Source: JBFHES01 sp041584015 (lineage in GTDB: Bacteria > Bacteroidota > Bacteroidia > Bacteroidales > M50B96). From it: 17,442 nt of DNA. The notes below the pieces were generated by a model that saw nothing but the letters and a program-made list of their open reading frames with translations, did no database searches and was not told the DNA's origin. Both the position numbers and the translations under genes were made by a program. Each line of letters begins with the position of its first letter. Position 1 is the stretch's first letter. The stretch spans positions 1 through 17,442 of the forward strand of contig JBFHES010000071.1 of assembly GCA_041584015.1 (NCBI GenBank). Direction: 5' to 3'. Below, piece after piece: positions 7,454-14,798 of the stretch.

Positions 7454-8365
7454 ATGTCAATAAGCATCAATAATGTAACAAAACTATACGGCGAGCAAAA
7501 AGCGCTCGACAATGTTTCATTCGAAATTAAAACTGGTGAGATAGTCGGTTTTCTTGGCCCCAATGGAGCCGGAAAATCTACATTGATGAAAATAATCACG
7601 GGTTTTCTGCCACCAACAACTGGCGATGTTTTTGTAAATAGCATGAATGTAGTTGACGAACCAGAACGTGTGAAGCAGATTATTGGCTACCTACCCGAAC
7701 ACAATCCTCTTTATCTGGAAATGTATGTTAAGGAGTTTCTGGAGTTTATCGCAGGCATATATAAAATCAAGGAAAACAGACCTAAGCGCATTAAAGAGAT
7801 TATAGAGCAAACAGGTTTGGGCATAGAGCAGCATAAGAAAATTGGTGCTTTATCAAAAGGGTTCCGTCAGCGCGTTGGATTGGCCCAGGCACTTATTCAC
7901 GATCCGGAAGTGCTCATTCTTGATGAACCAACTACCGGATTGGATCCAAATCAAATCATTGAAATAAGAAACCTCATTTCTGAAGTTGGTAAGTCGAAAA
8001 CCGTAATGTTGTCAACCCATATTATGCAGGAAGTTGAAGCAATTTGCGATCGTGTCATCATCATCAATAAAGGAAAAGTAGTTGCCGATAAAGCAGCCGA
8101 TCAAATTACCTCACAGGCTGTTGAACGCTACCAAACAATTCAGGTAGAGTTTAGCAAAGCAGTTGAAGAAGCACAACTGGTTAAAATTGAAGATGTAATA
8201 AATGCACGTAAAATAAACGATCAGGAGTGGTTGCTACAAGCCAAACCAGAAAACGATATCCGACCAAGAATTTTCAACTTTGCAGTGAAAAAAGGAGTAC
8301 AAGTACTCGCTATGCAAAAAATGGAAAAGAGCCTGGAAGATGTATTCCAGGAATTAACAAAATAG
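7454..8365 (+). CDS. gldA: ABC transporter ATP-binding protein GldA
   Basis: This is the cytoplasmic ATPase subunit of an ABC transporter. In flavobacteria GldA works with GldF and GldG and is needed for gliding. The protein has 303 residues: Walker A GPNGAGKST (35-43), ABC signature LSKGF (133-137), Walker B VLILDEP (153-159), D-loop GLD, and the switch histidine in STH (187-189). The opening (YGEQKALDNVSFEIKTGEIVG), GYLPEHNPLY (78-87) and the C-terminal extension ending MEKSLEDVFQELTK match GldA in particular among the ABC-2 type ATPases. The membrane partners GldF and GldG are not in this window, so the complex must be completed from another locus. If the organism does not glide, the subunit may serve another ABC-2 exporter; the family call is firm, the role less so. 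Confidence 0.9.
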   Translation: MSISINNVTKLYGEQKALDNVSFEIKTGEIVGFLGPNGAGKSTLMKIITGFLPPTTGDVFVNSMNVVDEPERVKQIIGYLPEHNPLYLEMYVKEFLEFIAGIYKIKENRPKRIKEIIEQTGLGIEQHKKIGALSKGFRQRVGLAQALIHDPEVLILDEPTTGLDPNQIIEIRNLISEVGKSKTVMLSTHIMQEVEAICDRVIIINKGKVVADKAADQITSQAVERYQTIQVEFSKAVEEAQLVKIEDVINARKINDQEWLLQAKPENDIRPRIFNFAVKKGVQVLAMQKMEKSLEDVFQELTK

Positions 8366-8399
8366 ACCTTAAAACTGCATTGTGCTACTGGTGTTGGCT

Positions 8400-8431
8400 T
8401 TTGCCGAATAGTGTCTATATTTATACATTCG
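8400..8431 (+). promoter_or_regulatory. Promoter for the LruC-domain gene
   Basis: TTTG at 8400-8403 and TACATTCG at 8424-8431 are separated by 20 bp, a good Bacteroidota -33/-7 pair. The -7 box ends 13 bp before the ATG at 8445, so the leader would be under 10 nt. The gene therefore looks like its own transcription unit, although it follows gldA by only 79 bp. Confidence 0.6.
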
Positions 8432-8444
8432 TAAATCAACCATT

Positions 8445-10484
8445 ATGGGCGCAAAGTATTCACTATTCATTTTAAGCATCGTTCTTATTTTTGCAAGTTG
8501 TATTGTTGAGGAACAACCTAACGACGGAACTAATCCGGATGCAAATACGAACATTATAGCCAGCGATGATTTTGACTGGAAAATTAATCATCAGGTAGTT
8601 ATCTCATTAGACTTCCCGGCCACATTGCCAGAGATGGAATTTAGGATTTCGTCGCTTGATGGAAACATCCTCTACATAAAAGGCAAAACAAGCAATCACA
8701 GCTATCTGAACAATATTACCTTACCTAAGCATATTGAACAAATTAGACTTGATGTTGAGGGCGATTTATACGCACCTAAAGCAATAAATATTAGCAATAA
8801 TATTGCGCGCTACTCCTTGCCATCCATAACGAATACAAATAAATCGGTATCCAGCATGCCGTGGTCTTATACCAACACAGGGATAAACCAAACCATATTA
8901 TTTACCACTAATGTGAGCATTAACAACTTTAGCTTGGAAGTTGGCGATTACATTGGTCTCTTTTATCTCGACGGCGGAGTGATGCTTTGCGGTGGGTATA
9001 AAGCCTGGCAAGGGAGCAACACAGCTATGTCTGCGTGGGGCGACGACAATTACTCAAGTATTAAAGATGGCTTTGCAGAAAACGAGCAAATGAATTTTAG
9101 AATATGGAAAGCAGCCACTGGTGAAATTTACAACCTTATTGCCACCTTTAGCAATTTACTGCCGGGCGACGGAACCTATAATACAAACAGCTCAAGCAAT
9201 CTGGAAAGCTTAAGTCTAGACCCAAACAGTCCACTTCCAATTAGCCCTCCTATCCCGTGGTCTTATACAATGACAAATAATACACACTCCTTTCTGTTAT
9301 CGCAAACAACAACTACGAATGGATTTACCCTTGAATCTGGCGACTATTTAGGTGCTTTCTTTGAGAATTCAGGAGCGCAGGTTTGCGGCGGTTATGCTGA
9401 ATGGCAAGGCTCTAATATTACCATAAATGCCTGGAGAAACAATACCAGTACCAGTATAAAAGATGGCTTTGATATGGGTGAGCTAATTAATTGGAAAATT
9501 TGGAAAGCCAGCACTGGCTTTGTAATTGATTTGACGGCAAGTTATAATGGCGGATCAGCCCAAGGATATTTCCAATTGAACGGAATGAGTTCAATTGCAT
9601 CACTTACAAACAACCTCTTGCTAGATAGCGATGCGGATGGCGTTAGTGATGTTCTAGATGATTTTCCTCTGGATCCGCACCGGGCTTATTTAACCAATTT
9701 TCCGGCTGATGGATTTGGCACCTATGCTTTTGAAGATTTGTGGCCAGAAACAGGAGACTATGATTTTAACGACATGGTTGTTGATTATCGCTTTGCAACC
9801 ATTGAAAAAGCTAACAACGATGTGGTAGAAATACTACTGACAGTTGTGTTAAAAGCTCATGGTGCTAATTACGAAAATGGTCTTGGCGTAAGATTTAACA
9901 ACATACTACCCAACTGGGTAAATTCAGTGAGCGGTTACAATTTGCAAGAAGGTTTTATTAATCATTCAAATGGATTGGAACTTGGACAAAACAAAGCAAC
10001 CGTCATTATTTTCGACAATGCCTTTAACATCATGCCCAAACTCAATAGTAACGCCATTGGTGTGAATACAAGCACAGCTACTCATCCTCCGGTAGAAATG
10101 ACTATAGAACTTGCTCTGGACACCAACCTTCATAAAAAAACTACAGACATTTACATGAATGGAATGCCTGAACTATTTATGATTGTAAACAAGATACGTG
10201 GACACGAAATACATCTGCCAAATAATCAACCAACGGAGTTAGCCGACCTTAGTTTGTTTGGCACTTTTGATGATGATAGCAATGGAAATAAAACCTATTT
10301 AAGTGTCGATAATTTTCCATGGGCGATTGAAGTTGGTTCAGGATTTAATCACACCTTCGAAAAAGACAGTATAGCATTGGGTCATTTAAAATTCGTTCCT
10401 TGGGTAAATAGCAGTGGTAATCTTTACAACGATTGGTACAAGAACTTGCCAAACTATCGAAACAACAACCACATATATTACTAG
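8445..10484 (+). CDS. LruC-domain (DUF4842) surface lipoprotein with tandem duplicated module
   Basis: A 679-residue lipoprotein: the signal peptide MGAKYSLFILSIVLIFASC puts the lipidated Cys at 19. A beta-rich N-terminal region (40-125) is followed by two copies of an approximately 97-residue module, 138-236 and 270-367. They share PWSYT, GDYIG/GDYLG, the Cys-Gly-Gly-Tyr motif CGGY, WQGSN, SIKDGF and a final IWKA(A/S)TG segment. Residues 393-413 (DSDADGVSDVLDDFPLDP) are an aspartate-rich, thrombospondin type-3-like calcium-binding stretch. Residues about 427-665 are the LruC/DUF4842 domain, marked by YAFEDLWPETGDYDFNDMVV (427-446). Such proteins are expected on the outer membrane, with calcium holding the fold; the ligand is unknown. 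No T9SS sorting domain is present, so anchoring is by lipid. The stop codon overlaps that of the convergent transporter gene. Confidence 0.88.
   Translation: MGAKYSLFILSIVLIFASCIVEEQPNDGTNPDANTNIIASDDFDWKINHQVVISLDFPATLPEMEFRISSLDGNILYIKGKTSNHSYLNNITLPKHIEQIRLDVEGDLYAPKAINISNNIARYSLPSITNTNKSVSSMPWSYTNTGINQTILFTTNVSINNFSLEVGDYIGLFYLDGGVMLCGGYKAWQGSNTAMSAWGDDNYSSIKDGFAENEQMNFRIWKAATGEIYNLIATFSNLLPGDGTYNTNSSSNLESLSLDPNSPLPISPPIPWSYTMTNNTHSFLLSQTTTTNGFTLESGDYLGAFFENSGAQVCGGYAEWQGSNITINAWRNNTSTSIKDGFDMGELINWKIWKASTGFVIDLTASYNGGSAQGYFQLNGMSSIASLTNNLLLDSDADGVSDVLDDFPLDPHRAYLTNFPADGFGTYAFEDLWPETGDYDFNDMVVDYRFATIEKANNDVVEILLTVVLKAHGANYENGLGVRFNNILPNWVNSVSGYNLQEGFINHSNGLELGQNKATVIIFDNAFNIMPKLNSNAIGVNTSTATHPPVEMTIELALDTNLHKKTTDIYMNGMPELFMIVNKIRGHEIHLPNNQPTELADLSLFGTFDDDSNGNKTYLSVDNFPWAIEVGSGFNHTFEKDSIALGHLKFVPWVNSSGNLYNDWYKNLPNYRNNNHIYY
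8856..9545 (+). repeat. Tandem intragenic duplication within the LruC-domain gene
   Basis: Two coding units, about 8856-9152 and 9252-9545, encode the related modules described for the lipoprotein. Most of the identity is at protein level; at DNA level the 14-mer CCGTGGTCTTATAC recurs exactly at 8859-8872 and 9255-9268, 396 bp apart. Elsewhere the copies have diverged, so the duplication is old. Confidence 0.8.
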
Positions 10485-11740
10485 TGTAAGCCTGCAAGAT
10501 AAAAGCGCCATATTAAATAATACACACCAAAACCGCTTAATACAATTAAGCCAATCCAGCTGAGTATAATCAACCAGCGTTTGGGTTTGCTTTCTTCTGG
10601 TACGTGACTAGCTGTTACTACTTTCAGGTTCATATAACCCAAAACAGGTGCAGTTAAGAACGAAACTGTGGTAGCAAAATCAACCAGCATTTTCATGCTT
10701 GTAGCATAATATCTTATAATAATGAAAGCTACCCCCGCCACAAGAACTAACCAGAAATAACTTATCCTATTTAAAGAAATTTTAGTTTTCAATTTAGGAA
10801 CAACCATGGTTGTAAGTGGACTTAATACTCGTGGATAAGCGTCTAAACAAGTTAAGGTGGTTGAGAACATTGTGGTTAACGCAGCAATTGCAATTAACAG
10901 GTAAGCCCATGAGCCAATTGCCGATGTATATAAATTTATAAGTTGTCCGGCAAAGGCGCCAGCTGCACTCGAAAACTCATTACCAGAACCGTACATTACA
11001 AAGGCTCCCAGTGCTAAAAATCCCAAAGACAAAAAGGCTGTACCAATATAACCCACATTAAAATCAAATAAGGCTTCCTTCAATTTTGGCAAGTATCCTG
11101 TCGATTCTTTTCGCGCCACGGTCCAAAAAGAGTGCCATACCGATATATCAATAGCAGATGGCATCCAACCAGCAAAGGCAATAAGAAAGACTATATCGGT
11201 GTATTCCCAGTTAAAGGATTTTATAAAATTCGGGTCGGGATGAAAACCCGTTGATGATGCCGATACAACCGCAATAATGGTGGCTAAGGTTAGTGTAATG
11301 ATGATGAACTTTATTAATTTATCGAGCAATGAATAACGACCAATTATAATAATGATCATTGATACAAACAAGAGCAGTGCTGCCCAGCCATAAACATCGA
11401 ATACGCCAAATACATGGCTAAACAGACCTGCCGTTACAATGGTAATGGCCGACTGAATGCCGAACATTGTTCCGAAGGTTAACAGGGCGTATAGGTATAC
11501 GGCCCATTTGCCCAACCGGCGGTATCCATCGAGTAATGTTTCACCTGTAGCAGCAGCATAGCGTGGTCCAAACTCGAAGAATGGATACTTAAATAAATTG
11601 ATGAATAAAACCAGCCACACCAGCTGAAACCCATAAACAGCGCCGGCTCTGGTTGATTGTACTAAATGAGAAACACCTATTGCGGCTGCAGCCCACATTA
11701 ATCCCGGACCTAGAGATTTAAGTAATAATCTGGCTTTCAT
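10481..11740 (-). CDS. Nramp-related membrane transporter with altered substrate site
   Basis: A 419-residue integral membrane protein with about 11 predicted helices and the LeuT-type Nramp layout. Helix 1 reads GPGLMWAAAAIGVSHLVQST. It aligns without gaps to the canonical Nramp helix 1 (GPG/A..., DPGN, ..AGA), but DPGN has become GVSH, so the metal-binding Asp and Asn are replaced by Gly and His. Helix 6 reads AGWMPSAIDISVW: the methionine of the canonical MPH motif is kept and the His is Ser. Canonical Nramps carry Mn2+ or Fe2+ by proton symport; with this site the substrate cannot be assumed and may not be a transition metal. It is monocistronic, convergent with the LruC-domain gene (4-nt overlap of stops), and has a structured leader. 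Family assignment is good; substrate unknown. Confidence 0.85.
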   Translation of the reverse strand: MKARLLLKSLGPGLMWAAAAIGVSHLVQSTRAGAVYGFQLVWLVLFINLFKYPFFEFGPRYAAATGETLLDGYRRLGKWAVYLYALLTFGTMFGIQSAITIVTAGLFSHVFGVFDVYGWAALLLFVSMIIIIIGRYSLLDKLIKFIIITLTLATIIAVVSASSTGFHPDPNFIKSFNWEYTDIVFLIAFAGWMPSAIDISVWHSFWTVARKESTGYLPKLKEALFDFNVGYIGTAFLSLGFLALGAFVMYGSGNEFSSAAGAFAGQLINLYTSAIGSWAYLLIAIAALTTMFSTTLTCLDAYPRVLSPLTTMVVPKLKTKISLNRISYFWLVLVAGVAFIIIRYYATSMKMLVDFATTVSFLTAPVLGYMNLKVVTASHVPEESKPKRWLIILSWIGLIVLSGFGVYYLIWRFYLAGLH

Positions 11741-11789
11741 TCGAAATAAAAATTTACCAGCTAAGATACTACTTTATGATTTGAATAGA

Positions 11790-11825
11790 CTTTGAAAGGA
11801 GCCTCCAATTGCGGCTACCTTAAAG
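11790..11825 (-). promoter_or_regulatory. Hairpin in the predicted leader of the Nramp-like gene
   Basis: On the minus strand the segments CTTT-AAGG-(T)-AGCC, a 9-nt loop, and GGCT-CCTT-(TC)-AAAG form a 12-bp stem with two small bulges, 50-85 nt upstream of the transporter ATG. No U-run follows on either strand, so it does not look like an intrinsic terminator. A role in translation or mRNA stability is possible; it could also be an operator with dyad symmetry. Confidence 0.45.
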
Positions 11826-12099
11826 ACATCTACTTATGTTTTATTTATATTGACAGATGGAAGTGCTGTTTTAAAGTTCACTAATCTCGCAATAAACACC
11901 TTCAATTTTAAATGGGAGACTCGCCTTGCGAAAACACCTCAGAAGCAAAGCTAACGAGTAAAAGCAATTGAAAACAAAACACAACAAGATACATGTCCAA
12001 TTTGATAAGCATAATAATCAAATGTTGATTTAATAGTTGGCAACTAATTTAGAAACGTGAATATAGCAAATGTCTTATGAGCAGTTAAATCTATTTTTA

Positions 12100-12107
12100 T
12101 ACTTTTG
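12100..12107 (+). promoter_or_regulatory. -7 promoter element abutting the ribF start
   Basis: TACTTTTG is a full match to TAnnTTTG and ends only 6 nt before the TTG start at 12114. The -33 element is weak: TTATG at 12075-12079 is at about the right distance but is not TTTG. If used, transcription would begin at or within a few bases of the start codon. Confidence 0.5.
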
Positions 12108-12113
12108 CACAGC

Positions 12114-13058
12114 TTGAAAGTTTACCACGACATATCTGAATTTAACGTACACAAGCCTGTGATAACAATGGGCATGTTCGATGGCATTCACCTTGGTCAC
12201 AGAATGCTGCTTAAACGTGTATCCGAAATTGCTTTGCAAACAAATGGCGAATCGGTAGTTGTGACTTTTTGGCCTCACCCACGCCTGGTACTTAACCCAG
12301 ATATAAGTTACCTGTTTTACCTAACAACACTTGAGGAGAAGTTAAAACTCCTCGAAGATGCAGGTATTCAGCACGTGGTTGTTTTAAGGTTTACACAAGA
12401 GTTTGCCAATCAAACGGCCTGCGAATTCACGGAGCAGTTTCTGGTGAAAAAACTAAACATCAGCTACCTTATTGCAGGTTTTAATCATCACTTTGGAAAA
12501 GACAGAAAAGGTACCCTCGAAGATTTAAGGAAATGTGCTGAACAGTACAATTTTGGAATTGAAAAACTGGATGCATTCTATAAGGATGGTGTGGAAATTA
12601 GCTCAACTCTTACCCGCGAGCTTATTGAGCAGGGCAAGGTGCTGGACGCCAACAAAATTTTAGGTTACGACTATTTTATTTTTGGAACCGTAATTAGCGG
12701 CAACCGCATTGGTCGATCAATTGGTTTTCCAACAGCCAATATTCAAATAGAGGATGACCATAAACTAACTCCTGGAATTGGGGTTTATGCGGTCGAGGTT
12801 AAATTTAACGGCGACACTTATTTTGGAATGCTCAATATTGGCTATCGCCCAACCATTGAAGAAACCACTAAAACAAAGAATATTGAAGTCCATATTTTGG
12901 ATTTTGAAGGAGACATATACGGGCAACATGTTACAATCGTATTAAAAAAGAAGATTCGTGACGAAAGGAAGTTCGAAGATATTGCAAGCCTAAAAAATCA
13001 ACTGGAAGCAGACAAATCAACTATTATCGCATTCTTTCAATCGAATGACGTACTTTAG
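12114..13058 (+). CDS. ribF: Bifunctional riboflavin kinase / FAD synthetase RibF
   Basis: RibF phosphorylates riboflavin to FMN and adenylylates FMN to FAD in the cytoplasm. The N-terminal nucleotidyltransferase domain shows MGMFDGIHLGH (19-29 from this start), FWPHPR (52-57), GFNHHFGKDRKG (122-133) and ISSTLTRELI (162-171). The C-terminal riboflavin kinase domain shows GRSIGFPTANI (200-210), GIGVYAV (221-227) and GMLNIGYRPT (238-247). No ATG lies between the upstream in-frame stop at 12078 and the MGMFDG motif, so the start must be TTG at 12105 or 12114. The TTG at 12114 gives the usual family opening (M-KVYHDISEF), while 12105 lies inside the -7 element; I chose 12114, giving 314 residues. 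It leads an operon with the FNR-like gene 24 bp downstream and rlmN. Confidence 0.95.
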   Translation: MKVYHDISEFNVHKPVITMGMFDGIHLGHRMLLKRVSEIALQTNGESVVVTFWPHPRLVLNPDISYLFYLTTLEEKLKLLEDAGIQHVVVLRFTQEFANQTACEFTEQFLVKKLNISYLIAGFNHHFGKDRKGTLEDLRKCAEQYNFGIEKLDAFYKDGVEISSTLTRELIEQGKVLDANKILGYDYFIFGTVISGNRIGRSIGFPTANIQIEDDHKLTPGIGVYAVEVKFNGDTYFGMLNIGYRPTIEETTKTKNIEVHILDFEGDIYGQHVTIVLKKKIRDERKFEDIASLKNQLEADKSTIIAFFQSNDVL

Positions 13059-13082
13059 TAAAACCATTTTCAATCTTTATTA

Positions 13083-13754
13083 ATGTCAGGTCCTCGTGCT
13101 AAAATAGCAGCAATGCAACTGCAATCGCTCACGGTTAATTCAATTAAAGAAATTGCCACCGATGTTTTTGTAATTTCCTTTAAACGGCACTGTTCCTTTA
13201 CTGCCGGACAAGTTGTTGCTGTAACAACATCAAGAGATATTGAGCCGCGCCTATACAGCATTGCCAGTGGTATTAACGATGAGAATATTGACATTCTATT
13301 TAACATTAAGGCAGATGGTATTTTAAGCCCTAAATTGGCCTTACTAAAATCTGGCGACTCAATATTTGTAACCGACGCATTTGGCGAGTTTTTAGGCTCA
13401 ACTGAACCTGCTTACTGGATTGCATCAGGAACAGGCATTGCGCCGTTCCGTGCCATGTTCCGATCCGGATTAAGCAAGAATAAGCAACTCATACATGGTG
13501 GCCGTTATGGCGAGTCCTTTTACTTTAACGAGGAATTTTGCAAAATGGATCACTACCTGAAATGTGTAAGCGGAGAAACATTAAGCGACGCATACAATGG
13601 CCGGCTTACAGCTTATCTGAAACAACAGGACAAACTTCCAAAGGATCATAAATATTACATTTGTGGAAGTGCGGAGATGGTAGTCGATGTGCGCGACTTA
13701 CTCATTGAAAAAGGCATCTCGTTTAATCAAATTATGGCGGAAATATATTTTTAA
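13083..13754 (+). CDS. Ferredoxin-NADP reductase-like FAD oxidoreductase
   Basis: A compact cytoplasmic flavoprotein of the FNR superfamily, 223 residues, without a fused iron-sulfur domain. FAD-binding motif RLYS is at 56-59, and the NAD(P)H-binding ASGTGIAPF at 114-122, with CGSAEM at 194-199. The C-terminus EIYF ends in an aromatic residue, as in FNRs where it stacks on the flavin. Such enzymes shuttle electrons between NADPH and ferredoxin or flavodoxin. The ATG at 13113 (giving MQLQSLTVNSIKEI) is a plausible alternative start, since the first ten residues add nothing recognisable. Upstream is ribF, which makes its FAD; downstream, the stop TAA overlaps the rlmN ATG by one base (TAATG), which suggests translational coupling. 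It could supply electrons for RlmN; this is inferred from context. A flavin reductase role is an alternative. Confidence 0.85.
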   Translation: MSGPRAKIAAMQLQSLTVNSIKEIATDVFVISFKRHCSFTAGQVVAVTTSRDIEPRLYSIASGINDENIDILFNIKADGILSPKLALLKSGDSIFVTDAFGEFLGSTEPAYWIASGTGIAPFRAMFRSGLSKNKQLIHGGRYGESFYFNEEFCKMDHYLKCVSGETLSDAYNGRLTAYLKQQDKLPKDHKYYICGSAEMVVDVRDLLIEKGISFNQIMAEIYF

Positions 13755-14794
13755 TGGCAATGGAAAAATTATTTGGGAAAACACTAGATGAATTAAAAGC
13801 AATTGTAAAAGAGCTTGGCTTGCCAGGATTTACCGCAAAGCAAATTGCAGATTGGCTTTATAAAAAAAACATTACTTCCATTGAGGAGATGACCAATCTT
13901 TCGAAAGCTGCACGTAACAAACTACTTGAAAACTTTGAACTTGGTTTATCGCAACATTCAAAAGTGCAAGCGTCGGTTGACGGAACAAAAAAATACCTCT
14001 ATACCACCACCAATAATAATTTTATTGAGGCTGCTTACATCCCCGAAGATACAAGAGCTACACTTTGCGTTTCGTCGCAGGTTGGCTGTAAAATGGGCTG
14101 CCTTTTTTGCATGACTGGCAAACAAGGCTTCCAGGCCAATTTAAGCGCCGGTGAAATTGTAAATCAAATTAAGAGTTTACCAGAATTCGACAAACTCACA
14201 AACGTAGTTTACATGGGAATGGGTGAACCATTCGATAACCTGCAGCAAGTACTTAACAGCCTTGAAATATTAACAGCTGATTGGGGTTTTGCCATGAGCC
14301 CTAAAAGAATAACAGTTTCAACAATTGGAATTGTTCCGGCCATGAAAAAGTTTCTGGCAAAAAGCAATTGTCATTTGGCAGTAAGCCTGCATACTCCTTT
14401 CGATCAGGAAAGGCGTGAATTGATGCCCATACAGAATGTCTATACTTTAAATGATGTATTGGATGAAATTAAGTCTTTCGACTTTGGCAGACAACGCCGT
14501 ATTTCGTTTGAGTACATTATGTTTAAAGGCTACAACGATACCCAAAAGCATGTGAAGGAAATGGCTCGTGTTCTTAATGGAATAAAGTGCAGGGTAAACC
14601 TGATAAAGTTTCATCCCATACCCGGAACACCGCTTGAGGCTTCAGAAGAAGGAACAATGGAACTATTCAAAGATGCCTTAAATGCCAAAGGAATTACCAC
14701 GACCATACGTCGCTCCAGAGGCGAAGACATTTATGCCGCATGTGGTCTCTTATCAACCAAAGAACTGGTAAAGAAAGAAGACAGCGATTATTAA
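13754..14794 (+). CDS. rlmN: Dual-specificity RNA methyltransferase RlmN
   Basis: A radical-SAM enzyme that methylates C2 of adenosine 2503 in 23S rRNA and, in characterised members, A37 of some tRNAs. The 346 residues include the helical N-terminal domain (5-90), then CVSSQVGCKMGCLFC (105-119), where Cys112, Cys116 and Cys119 form the CxxxCxxC site for the [4Fe-4S] cluster and Cys105 corresponds to the second conserved Cys of the family. Further motifs are VVYMGMGEPFDN (151-162), SPKRITVSTIG (182-192), AVSLHTP (209-215) and FHPIPGTP (286-293). RGEDIYAACGLL (322-333) supplies the methyl-carrying Cys330. All catalytic cysteines are present. The start overlaps the FNR-like stop by one base; an ATG at 13760 is a close alternative. 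Only 4 bp separate its stop from that of the convergent small gene. Confidence 0.96.
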   Translation: MAMEKLFGKTLDELKAIVKELGLPGFTAKQIADWLYKKNITSIEEMTNLSKAARNKLLENFELGLSQHSKVQASVDGTKKYLYTTTNNNFIEAAYIPEDTRATLCVSSQVGCKMGCLFCMTGKQGFQANLSAGEIVNQIKSLPEFDKLTNVVYMGMGEPFDNLQQVLNSLEILTADWGFAMSPKRITVSTIGIVPAMKKFLAKSNCHLAVSLHTPFDQERRELMPIQNVYTLNDVLDEIKSFDFGRQRRISFEYIMFKGYNDTQKHVKEMARVLNGIKCRVNLIKFHPIPGTPLEASEEGTMELFKDALNAKGITTTIRRSRGEDIYAACGLLSTKELVKKEDSDY

Positions 14795-14798
14795 GGAT

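Larger units (their letters stand above)
11741..12113. other. 373-bp divergent intergenic region between the Nramp-like gene and ribF
   Basis: No credible ORF on either strand. It contains the 12-bp-stem hairpin at 11790-11825 (listed separately). A larger imperfect hairpin at 11901-11972 has TTCAATT/AATTGAA at its ends, ACTCG (11919-11923) pairing with CGAGT (11955-11959), and CCTTGC (11924-11929) pairing with GCAAAG (11945-11950) with one mismatch. A short perfect dyad TAGTTG-G-CAACTA at 12034-12046 lies 54 bp before the ribF -7 box and could be an operator. The ribF -7 element closes the region. I see no known riboswitch; in particular no FMN (RFN) element was recognised before ribF. Confidence 0.5.

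Noticed and set aside
8221..8475. Open frames around the gldA end and the LruC gene start
   Set aside because: They conflict with the conserved GldA C-terminus and the lipoprotein signal peptide; composition looks non-coding.
11741..12104. FMN riboswitch (RFN element) before ribF
   Set aside because: The conserved RFN sequence blocks are not present, and the predicted transcription start is at the start codon.
12105..12113. TTG at 12105 as the ribF start
   Set aside because: It lies within the TACTTTTG promoter element and adds three residues beyond the usual family N-terminus; the TTG at 12114 fits better.
12075..12278. Minus-strand open frame of 67 codons over the ribF start
   Set aside because: It is antisense to the conserved MGMFDGIHLGH region and has no protein signal of its own.
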